The translations under genes and the position numbers were made by a program. From a bacterium (GTDB lineage Bacteria > Elusimicrobiota > Elusimicrobia > Elusimicrobiales > UBA9959): a stretch of DNA of 6,306 bases. Positions 1-4,270 of the stretch are shown in pieces. Location: assembly GCA_021812825.1 (NCBI GenBank), contig JAKAMO010000128.1, positions 1 to 6,306 of the forward strand. Direction: 5' to 3'. Position 1 is the stretch's first letter, and each line of letters begins with the position of its first letter. The notes beneath the pieces were generated by a model. It searched no databases. It saw only the letters and a list, made by a program, of their open reading frames with translations, and was not told the DNA's origin.

Positions 1-73
1 TGAAGCCGTCGGCTATCCTCTTCAGCCAGCCGGCCGTGCGCTCGACTTCCCTTAGTATTTCAGAAGGTTCCAT
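1..73 (-). CDS. Unidentified gene, first 24 codons (partial)
   Basis: An ATG at 73 is preceded by AAGGAG (84-79) at 5 nt, a strong initiation signal, and the frame stays open to the window edge. The visible start, MEPSEILREVERTAGWLK and on to Gly-Phe, is amphipathic and probably helical. I do not recognise the family from 24 residues. It lies 33 nt after yraN and on the same strand, so it is probably in the same transcript. Confidence 0.75.
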   Translation of the reverse strand, partial: MEPSEILREVERTAGWLKRIADGF

Positions 74-78
74 GTTGT

Positions 79-84
79 CTCCTT
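79..84 (-). promoter_or_regulatory. Ribosome binding site of the partial gene at the window edge
   Basis: AAGGAG lies 5 nt before the ATG at 73 in the short gap after yraN. It is the main evidence that a real gene begins here. Confidence 0.75.
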
Positions 85-106
85 GAAGGACCGTTATCCC
101 GGCGGG

Positions 107-463
107 TCAGAACCCGAAGCCGTCCGCGCTGAAGGCGTTCTCTATATGCTCCGGCTCTCCGCCGCCCACTATGCCGATGAAATCGAACCGGTAGCCTTCG
201 GCCTCCGGCCTGCGCGCCTTCAGCCAGGCCATCGCGGCCTTTATGATCCTCGCGCGCTTAGCGGCTCCGACGGTCTCCGCAGGCAGGCCGTAGCCGGTGC
301 CGGAACGGGCCCTCACTTCCGCGAAGACCACCACGCCGTCCTTCCTGGCCACTATGTCCAGCTCGCCCATAGGGCAGGACCAGTTGCGCTCGAGTATCTC
401 GTAGCCGGCGCCGCGCAGGAAGGCGGCGGCCCGCTCTTCCGCTTCCGCCCCGCCGGTGTTCAT
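107..463 (-). CDS. yraN: UPF0102 (YraN) family protein with an endonuclease-like fold
   Basis: This is a 118-residue member of the YraN/UPF0102 family, whose structure resembles PD-(D/E)XK and Holliday-junction-resolvase-type nucleases; its cellular role is not established. The N-terminal helix region GAEAEERAAAFLRGAGYEILERNW (5-28) is typical. The core follows: GELDIVA (33-39) with Glu34 and Asp36, and VFAEVRAR (46-53) with Glu49 and Arg51 in the place of the motif's lysine, a change also found in other YraN proteins. The gene starts at ATG 463 within the rnhB stop (ATGA overlap); a longer in-frame reading to 901 runs through rnhB and is not YraN-like. Pairing with rnhB is a common arrangement in bacteria. 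The next gene starts 33 nt downstream. Confidence 0.94.
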   Translation of the reverse strand: MNTGGAEAEERAAAFLRGAGYEILERNWSCPMGELDIVARKDGVVVFAEVRARSGTGYGLPAETVGAAKRARIIKAAMAWLKARRPEAEGYRFDFIGIVGGGEPEHIENAFSADGFGF

Positions 464-1104
464 CTGCCGGCCGCCCTGCGCACCGGGGCGAAGCTGATCC
501 TGTGCTCCGGCGAGGGACCCAGGCGGCGCAAGGCCTCCATATGGTCCCTGGTACCGTAGCCTTTGTGAAGAGCCAGGCCGTAGCCGGGATACCGGGAGTC
601 GAGCACCGTCATCCATCGGTCGCGCATCACCTTGGCGTATATGCTGGCGGCGGCTATTGAAAGGGACTTGGCGTCCCCGTCGACTACGGGCTGCTGCGAG
701 CAGGTGTCGAGGCGCTTTATGGGATACGGGCCGTCTACAAGCAGCAGCGCGCCCTGGGCGGGGGCGGCTGTATACGAAAGGAGCCGCCTGACGGCGGCTC
801 CCATGGCGTTGAAAGTCGCTTCCAGGATATTCTCCCTGTCTATCTCCGACGGGAGGGAGAAACCGAAGCCGAAGCGCACGCCGGCCTCGCGCATAGCGCA
901 CAGAGCGCTTTCGCGGCGCCGGGGGGACAGCTTCTTGCTGTCGTCCACGATTTCAGATATCGCTGAATGGGCCTGGGGAGGCACCCAGGCTGCGCTTGCC
1001 GTAACTGGGCCAGCCAATGGGCCCCTGCCGGCTTCGTCAACTCCTATCAATATAGCCGGCTTGTTGGTTTCCAGGAGGGTTAGATCGAATCTGGATAAAG
1101 ACAC
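460..1104 (-). CDS. rnhB: Ribonuclease HII
   Basis: RNase HII cleaves the RNA strand of RNA-DNA hybrids and incises at single ribonucleotides embedded in DNA, starting ribonucleotide excision repair. The 214-residue protein is of normal length and has GVDEAGRGPLAGPV (21-34), DDSKKLS (54-60), LLVDG (121-125) and GDAKSLSIAAASIYAKV (143-159). The four metal-binding acidic residues are Asp23, Glu24, Asp124 and Asp144. LHKGYGT (179-185) is the conserved loop near the C terminus. The start is GTG at 1104; an in-frame TAG at 1131-1129 limits any extension, and no good Shine-Dalgarno is visible because the upstream DNA belongs to a repeat. It follows rplS in many bacteria. The stop overlaps the yraN ATG (ATGA). 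Confidence 0.96.
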   Translation of the reverse strand: MSLSRFDLTLLETNKPAILIGVDEAGRGPLAGPVTASAAWVPPQAHSAISEIVDDSKKLSPRRRESALCAMREAGVRFGFGFSLPSEIDRENILEATFNAMGAAVRRLLSYTAAPAQGALLLVDGPYPIKRLDTCSQQPVVDGDAKSLSIAAASIYAKVMRDRWMTVLDSRYPGYGLALHKGYGTRDHMEALRRLGPSPEHRISFAPVRRAAGR

Positions 1105-1107
1105 GGT

Positions 1108-1171
1108 TAGGTCTGTCCGCTGCCTGCGCTATGCGCGTGCCGTAACAAGAGCTTTGCTCGTCGGACGGCCT
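1108..1171. repeat. Short double-hairpin repeat between rplS and rnhB, relative of the 3020-3237 element
   Basis: This copy contains GCGC-TAT-GCGC (1126-1136), the linker GTGCCGTAACA (1137-1147) and GAGC-TTT-GCTC (1149-1159). Its flanks resemble the ends of the large element: TAGG then TCTGTCCG (1108-1119) resembles the left end with a 2-nt gap, and GTCGGACGGCCT (1160-1171) matches the right end at 10 of 12 positions. It looks like a reduced, roughly 64-bp derivative. The rnhB start codon lies 3 nt outside it. Confidence 0.55.
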
Positions 1172-1221
1172 GCGCTCTACGCGCGCCGGAGCGCCAAAAA
1201 GGCGGCCCGCCGGACGGCCTG
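1172..1221. repeat. Additional small GC hairpins and a direct repeat in the rplS-rnhB gap
   Basis: GCGCTC/GAGCGC (1172-1177 with 1189-1194) and CGCC-AAAAA-GGCG (1192-1204) are inverted pairs. The 11-mer CGGACGGCCTG occurs directly repeated at 1162-1172 and 1211-1221. Together with the neighbouring features the whole 158-nt gap is filled with short palindromes. No gene is seen in it. Confidence 0.45.
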
Positions 1222-1223
1222 TC

Positions 1224-1252
1224 CCCGCCGCGCGTCTTTGGCGCGCGGCGGG
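1224..1252 (-). terminator. GC-rich hairpin after rplS, possible transcription terminator
   Basis: A perfect 11-bp stem (1224-1234 with 1242-1252, CCCGCCGCGCG against its complement) with a 7-nt loop begins 10 nt after the rplS stop. No T-tract follows directly on the minus strand; the nearest is TTTTT at 1200-1196, about 24 nt further on. It may pause polymerase, protect the 3' end of the rplS mRNA, or act in rho-dependent termination. A classical intrinsic terminator is not shown. Confidence 0.45.
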
Positions 1253-1262
1253 AGAGCCGGGC

Positions 1263-1658
1263 TCAGCTGGCGGCCGTTTCCCCGGTGGCGGGGGTGGGCT
1301 GGGTCTCGGCGGCGGTTTCCGCCTTCTCCACTTCCTCGAGCCTGGCGGCCTTGCCGGACAGGTTGCGGAGGTAGTAGATCTTGGAGCGGCGCACCTTGCC
1401 GGTCTTCACGACCTCGATCTTGTCGATGCGGGGCGAGTGCAGGGGGAAGACCCTCTCCACGCCCACGCCATAGGAGATCTTGCGCACGGTGAAGCTGGCC
1501 GAGATGCCGCTGCCGCGGCGGGAGATCACTACGCCGTCGAAGATCTGGATGCGCTCGCTGTCGCCTTCCACGACCTTGGTGTGCACTTTCACGGTGTCAC
1601 CGGGCTGGAAATCGAATTTCTCGTTCTTGATGCCCAGGTGTTTAGCGATATCTTTCAT
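1263..1658 (-). CDS. rplS: 50S ribosomal protein L19
   Basis: L19 sits at the 30S-50S interface of the large subunit. The 131-residue product contains [13 protein letters not shown] (17-29), [15 protein letters not shown] (35-49), the [13 protein letters not shown] segment (64-76) and the C-terminal signature [19 protein letters not shown] (88-106). Typical L19 is about 115 residues. The last roughly 25 residues here are an extra acidic, Ala/Thr/Glu-rich tail ([20 protein letters not shown]...), probably disordered. The ATG at 1658 follows AGGAGG (1668-1663) at 4 nt; upstream frame extension to 1847 lies inside trmD and is not L19-like. It is the last gene before a hairpin-rich gap, so the ribosomal operon may end here. 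Confidence 0.97.
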   Translation of the reverse strand: MKDIAKHLGIKNEKFDFQPGDTVKVHTKVVEGDSERIQIFDGVVISRRGSGISASFTVRKISYGVGVERVFPLHSPRIDKIEVVKTGKVRRSKIYYLRNLSGKAARLEEVEKAETAAETQPTPATGETAAS

Positions 1659-1662
1659 ACTG

Positions 1663-1668
1663 CCTCCT
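1663..1668 (-). promoter_or_regulatory. Ribosome binding site of rplS overlapping the trmD stop
   Basis: AGGAGG lies 4 nt before the rplS ATG and shares two bases with the trmD TAG. Ribosomes ending trmD therefore sit on the rplS initiation site. A strong independent site fits L19 being made in far larger amounts than TrmD. Confidence 0.8.
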
Positions 1669-2392
1669 AATTTTTGGACCAAATCTGTTTCTTCCTGCCG
1701 CCGGCTTTCCGCGCCGGCCCCTTCTTCTCCGGAGCCAGGTCCGGCCTGGCCTTCCCGGTAAGAGCCTCCGCCTGCGACCTGCGCCACTCGGCTATCAGCC
1801 TGTGGTTGCCGCTGACCAGAGCCTCCGGCACCTTCTTCCCGCGCCATACGGCGGGGCGGGTATAGTGCGGCGCCTCCAGCAGGCCTTCCGCGAACGTCTC
1901 GTTCGCCGTGGCGTCGTCCTTGCGGAGCACGCCAGGGATCAGCCGCGTGACGGCGTCTATCACGGCCACCGCGGCCGGCTCGCCGCCGGTGAGCACGTAA
2001 TCGCCTATCGAGAGCTCCAGGTCGGCCAGCGGGGTTATCCGCTCGTCGATGCCCTCGTAGTGCCCGCAGATAAAGACCAAGTGCTTCTTCTTCGACAGGG
2101 CCTGCGCCAGCTTCTGATCGAAAGGCCGCCCTTTCGGGGTCAGGAGTATGACGTAAGAGTCCTTCTTCCTGACCTTCTTCAGCGCCCTGTACACCGGTTC
2201 GGCCATCATGACCATCCCGGTGCCGCCGCCGTAAGGCTTGTCGTCCACGGTGCGGTGGCGGTCCTCCGTGAAATCCCTCGGGTTGGAGAAGCCCAGCTCG
2301 AGGAACCCTTCCTGCCTGGCGCGGCCCACTATGCTCTCCGAGAGCGGGGAATCTATCATCCCCGGGAAGAGGGCGACCGCGTCAACGCGCAT
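1667..2392 (-). CDS. trmD: tRNA (guanine(37)-N1)-methyltransferase
   Basis: TrmD methylates N1 of G37 in tRNAs with G36, using S-adenosylmethionine, and prevents +1 frameshifting. The 241-residue protein has the SPOUT trefoil-knot signatures: [13 protein letters not shown] (50-62), [11 protein letters not shown] (109-119), [11 protein letters not shown] (128-138), RLIPGVL (150-156) and [10 protein letters not shown] (171-180). The position of the E. coli catalytic Asp169 aligns with Glu165 (ANETF); I believe Glu occurs here in other TrmDs, so activity is expected. The C-terminal domain is short, and after RPDL (217-220) it turns into a Lys/Arg/Gly-rich tail ending KKQIWSKN instead of the usual helices. 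The ATG at 2392 lies 4 nt after khpA with no good Shine-Dalgarno site, suggesting coupling. The TAG stop overlaps the rplS ribosome binding site. Confidence 0.97.
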   Translation of the reverse strand: MRVDAVALFPGMIDSPLSESIVGRARQEGFLELGFSNPRDFTEDRHRTVDDKPYGGGTGMVMMAEPVYRALKKVRKKDSYVILLTPKGRPFDQKLAQALSKKKHLVFICGHYEGIDERITPLADLELSIGDYVLTGGEPAAVAVIDAVTRLIPGVLRKDDATANETFAEGLLEAPHYTRPAVWRGKKVPEALVSGNHRLIAEWRRSQAEALTGKARPDLAPEKKGPARKAGGRKKQIWSKN

Positions 2393-2396
2393 CCGG

Positions 2397-2624
2397 TTAA
2401 TCTATGTCCAGGTAGACTTTCTTGTTCTGCCTGGCGGCGGCGGTCTGCAGCACGGTGCGGATGGCCTTCACCACCCGTCCTTCCTTGCCGATGACCTTGC
2501 CGCGGTCCGAGGAGGCCAGCGTCAGCTTGAAGCGGGTGACGTCGCCGTCCTCGTTCACGCCGACCTTGACTTCCTGCGGCTTCTCTACGAGAGAGCCGAT
2601 GATGTACATTAATGCGTCCTTCAT
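2397..2624 (-). CDS. khpA: KhpA-type KH-domain RNA-binding protein
   Basis: A 75-residue single-KH-domain protein of the KhpA/YlqC family. It opens MKDALMYIIGSLVEKP, like other family members, and carries the nucleic-acid-binding GxxG loop as IGKEGR (Gly46 to Gly49), followed by the KAIRTVLQ helix. In several bacteria KhpA pairs with KhpB/Jag and binds many RNAs, affecting cell elongation and division; no khpB is visible here. The location directly after rpsP is conserved in many phyla. A GTG one codon upstream (2627) is also possible. The ATG at 2624 is preferred because AAGGGG (2637-2632) is then 7 nt away rather than 4. The TAA stop is 4 nt from trmD, the place where rimM would normally be found. 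Confidence 0.92.
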   Translation of the reverse strand: MKDALMYIIGSLVEKPQEVKVGVNEDGDVTRFKLTLASSDRGKVIGKEGRVVKAIRTVLQTAAARQNKKVYLDID

Positions 2625-2638
2625 CACGTGGCCCCTTA

Positions 2639-2914
2639 CTACTTCTGCTCGGCGGCGGCCTTGTTGGCGGCCTTGCGCGCGCGAACTATGAGGGAACCCA
2701 CGGTCTCGGAAGGCTTCGCGCCGTTCTTCACCCAGCGGTCCACCTTTTCGCCGTTGATCGTGACCTTTTCCTTGTCCTTGGCGGCCTTCGGGTTGTAGTG
2801 GCCGATCACTTCCAGCGGCTCGCCGTGCGGGCCGCTCGATTTCTCGATCGCCACGATGCGGTAATGCGGCTGGGTCCGCTTGCCTATCCTCTGAAGCCTC
2901 AAAACAACTGCCAT
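2639..2914 (-). CDS. rpsP: 30S ribosomal protein S16
   Basis: S16 is a small structural protein of the 30S subunit body that binds 16S rRNA and aids assembly. The 91-residue product is in the usual range (about 80-100) and opens with the diagnostic MAVVLRLQRIGK, followed by QPHYRIVA (15-22) and GHYNP (38-42). Further on come the VDRWVKNGAKPSETV region (58-72) and a lysine/alanine-rich tail. The ATG at 2914 is chosen because AAGGAGG (2926-2920), a near-perfect Shine-Dalgarno, lies 5 nt upstream. The frame continues open to 2986, but that segment carries the hairpin and T-tract and is not S16-like. It is the first gene of the rpsP-khpA-trmD-rplS operon; khpA starts 14 nt after the TAG stop. Confidence 0.98.
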   Translation of the reverse strand: MAVVLRLQRIGKRTQPHYRIVAIEKSSGPHGEPLEVIGHYNPKAAKDKEKVTINGEKVDRWVKNGAKPSETVGSLIVRARKAANKAAAEQK

Positions 2915-2919
2915 GTTTT

Positions 2920-2926
2920 CCTCCTT
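2920..2926 (-). promoter_or_regulatory. Strong ribosome binding site of rpsP
   Basis: AAGGAGG lies 5 nt before the ATG at 2914. It decides between this start and a longer in-frame alternative beginning near 2986. Confidence 0.88.
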
Positions 2927-2938
2927 AAGACTTACGAC

Positions 2939-2982
2939 AAAAAAATCCGCTGCGCGCCGGCCATCGGGCCGGTTTGCGCGAA
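2939..2982 (-). terminator. Intrinsic terminator or leader attenuator upstream of rpsP
   Basis: On the minus strand a perfect stem CCGGCC-CGAT-GGCCGG (2972-2957) sits within an outer stem TTCGC/GCGGA (2982-2978 with 2950-2946, one G-U pair). A run of seven T (2945-2939) follows directly. This is the form of a rho-independent terminator. It could end transcripts from the fmt-to-receiver operon. However, it also lies downstream of the predicted rpsP promoter, so it would act as an attenuator in the rpsP leader if that promoter is used. Confidence 0.6.
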
Positions 2983-2987
2983 CCACT

Positions 2988-3017
2988 ATTATATTATATT
3001 CGAGGGCGCTTTGGGAA
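2988..3017 (-). promoter_or_regulatory. Probable sigma70-type promoter of the rpsP operon
   Basis: On the minus strand two TATAAT hexamers overlap (2998-2993 and 2993-2988), forming TATAATATAAT in an otherwise GC-rich gap. A weak -35 box TTCCCA (3017-3012) stands 18 nt from the second hexamer. The predicted start of transcription is near 2981, about 67 nt before the rpsP ATG. The -10 is convincing; the -35 is poor. The -35 ends only 3 nt from the edge of the inverted-repeat element. Confidence 0.55.
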
Positions 3018-3019
3018 CC

Positions 3020-3237
3020 CTAGGAGGCTGTCCGACACAAGGCTTTCATGACGAAATTCGCGATTTTGTTGACGAGCCGAAGCGACGCGAAACGAGCACC
3101 CTCCATAGAGGTTGTGAGTTGAACGGCGCAAAGGCGCAGGCCTGGCCTATGGCCGTGCCGTAACAGGAGCTATGCCTCTTCAGGCGGCCAAAAGCGCGAA
3201 TTGCAGGCGAAATTGCTTATGTCGGACAGGCTCCTAG
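3020..3237. mobile_element. MITE-like non-coding inverted-repeat element
   Basis: Two 18-nt ends, 3020-3037 and 3220-3237, are inverted copies with 17 of 18 positions matching; both carry CTAG at the outer edge and CTGTCCGACA further in (read on the inverted copy for the right end). A second inverted block, 3055-3067 against 3190-3202 (AATTCGCGxTTTT, 12 of 13), lies exactly 35 nt from each end with no gaps, so the arms extend about 48 nt with a degenerate middle. No convincing coding sequence lies inside. CTAG at 3020-3023 and 3234-3237 could be a 4-bp target duplication of the YTAR type used by some IS5-family elements, but CTAG is itself palindromic, so it could equally belong to the inverted repeat. 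The parent family is not identified. Confidence 0.65.
3141..3180. repeat. Double-hairpin repeat, copy within the MITE-like element
   Basis: The order is CCT, a 4-bp hairpin GGCC-TAT-GGCC (3144-3154), the linker GTGCCGTAACA (3155-3165), and a second small hairpin AGGAG/CTCTT (3165-3169 with 3176-3180, one G-T pair). The same arrangement occurs at 1123-1159. Over 35 ungapped positions 29 are identical, and four of the six differences are compensating changes within the first stem. Confidence 0.65.
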
Positions 3238-3599
3238 CCGATGAGCTTCTTGATATGCTCCAACAGGCGGGGCCATTCGTAGGGCTTGTTCACGTAGGAA
3301 TCGGCGCCGGCGGCGAAAGAGCTTTCCATCTCGCCCATCAGGCGGTGCCCGGTGAGCATGATGACCTTGATATCCCTGGTGTCGGAGCCGGTCTTTATCA
3401 GCTCGCAGAGGGTATTGCCGTCCAGCTTGGGCAGGCCTATATCCAGGATCACTAGGTCGGGCTTCTGTTTCCTGACCGCATCGAGTCCTTCCTCTCCGTC
3501 GGCGGCGGTAAGGACCTTATAGCCCAGGCCCTCCAGGCGTATGGAAAGCACCTTAGCCACCAGCGACTCGTCTTCCACGATAAGTATCTTTTTGGCCAT
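3234..3599 (-). CDS. Stand-alone response-regulator receiver domain protein
   Basis: This 121-residue protein consists of a single CheY-like receiver domain with no output domain. The acidic pocket is Glu9-Asp10 (KILIVEDE). The phospho-acceptor is Asp53 in VILDIGLPKLDG, the switch threonine is Thr83 in IMLTG, and the conserved lysine is Lys105 in NKP, so it looks fully phosphorylatable. It probably passes a phosphoryl signal by protein-protein contact, as CheY, Spo0F or DivK-type proteins do; no partner kinase is visible here. The ATG at 3599 shares its A with the rpe stop (TGATG), and AGGAAG (3610-3605) lies 5 nt upstream. The stop codon TAG (3236-3234) falls inside a CTAG at the edge of an inverted-repeat element. 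The domain is nonetheless complete, since it ends with the expected last helix (LLEHIKKLIG). Confidence 0.95.
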   Translation of the reverse strand: MAKKILIVEDESLVAKVLSIRLEGLGYKVLTAADGEEGLDAVRKQKPDLVILDIGLPKLDGNTLCELIKTGSDTRDIKVIMLTGHRLMGEMESSFAAGADSYVNKPYEWPRLLEHIKKLIG

Positions 3600-4270
3600 C
3601 AGAGCTTCCTGAGCCGCTTCAGCAGGCCGGCCGGGGATTTGGAGGAGAACAGCGCGCTGCCTATGACGAGAGAATCGGCGCCTGCGGCCACGGCGCCCGG
3701 CGCGGTATCCGCGTTGATGCCGCCGTCCACCTGCAGCCAGACCCGGCGGCCGGAGGCGGCTATTGCTTTCCTGGCGGCGCTCACTTTGGGCATCATATCG
3801 GCCATGAAGGACTGGCCTCCGAAGCCGGGCTCCACCGTCATAATAAGGACCAGGTCCAGCAGCGCCAGGTGCGGCAGCAGCCGGGAGAAAGGGGTCTTGG
3901 GGCGGAGCGACATGCCTGCCTTGAGGCCGAGGGCCTTGATCTTCCTGAGGCAGGCCGCGGCGCCGCGCGCTTCGGCATGGATCGTGATGAGCGACGAGCC
4001 CGCCTTCGCGAAAGGCGCTATGAACATGCCCGGGTCCTCGACCATCAGATGCGAATCCACCGGCAGGCCGCCGGCGCGGGCGACGGCCGGCAGCAGGCCG
4101 GGGCCGAAGCTGATATTGGGGACGAAATGCCCGTCCATCACGTCGAAGTGCATCCAGTCGGAAAGGGCCTTCACCGGGGCCAGGCTGTTCTTCAGACAGG
4201 TGAAGTCGGCGGAAAGCACGGACGGGGCCAGCGAGACGCGTCCTTCTGGGAGAGGGAAGGAGCGGCTCAT
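3599..4270 (-). CDS. rpe: Ribulose-phosphate 3-epimerase
   Basis: The enzyme interconverts D-ribulose 5-phosphate and D-xylulose 5-phosphate in the pentose phosphate pathway (cytoplasmic, TIM barrel, metal-dependent). The 223-residue length is typical. Family motifs appear in order: LAPSVLSADF (14-23), HFDVMDGHFVPNISFGP (41-57), DSHLMVEDP (72-80), MTVEPGFGGQSF (144-155), QVDGGI (180-185) and VIGSALF (202-208). The metal ligands are His41, Asp43, His74 and Asp182; the two aspartates are also the acid/base pair. The ATG at 4270 is chosen because it overlaps the PASTA gene stop in ATGA and puts LAPS near the N terminus. The frame stays open upstream to about 4471, but that stretch lies inside the PASTA gene and has no homology-like sequence. 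GGAGG lies at 4288-4284, rather far from the start (13 nt), so coupling is likely. The stop shares one base with the next start (TGATG). Confidence 0.97.
   Translation of the reverse strand: MSRSFPLPEGRVSLAPSVLSADFTCLKNSLAPVKALSDWMHFDVMDGHFVPNISFGPGLLPAVARAGGLPVDSHLMVEDPGMFIAPFAKAGSSLITIHAEARGAAACLRKIKALGLKAGMSLRPKTPFSRLLPHLALLDLVLIMTVEPGFGGQSFMADMMPKVSAARKAIAASGRRVWLQVDGGINADTAPGAVAAGADSLVIGSALFSSKSPAGLLKRLRKL

Noticed and set aside
1196..1200. T5 tract on the minus strand as the rplS terminator
   Set aside because: It is about 24 nt beyond the 11-bp hairpin, and the sequence just before it forms only tight 3-5 bp stems. The evidence is too weak to call a separate intrinsic terminator.
1105..1262. 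CRISPR array or tRNA in the repeat-rich gap
   Set aside because: The repeats are palindromic and irregularly spaced, without unique spacers, and no cloverleaf with a T-loop GTTCRANYC is seen.
632..1492. Long open plus-strand frame of 286 codons
   Set aside because: It is antisense to rnhB and part of rplS, which have full family motifs. The translation is Arg/Ser/Pro-rich with no domain, as expected from GC-rich antisense.
1659..1847. N-terminal extension of rplS
   Set aside because: It is an out-of-frame reading of trmD; the ATG at 1658 with AGGAGG gives the standard L19 start.
3068..3189. Transposase or small protein gene inside the inverted-repeat element
   Set aside because: The interior is about 120 nt, with no frame showing a recognisable motif or a good ribosome binding site.
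3234..3260. Truncation of the receiver gene by the inserted element
   Set aside because: All receiver residues and the final helix are present at a normal length of 121, so the stop at the element edge does not shorten the domain.
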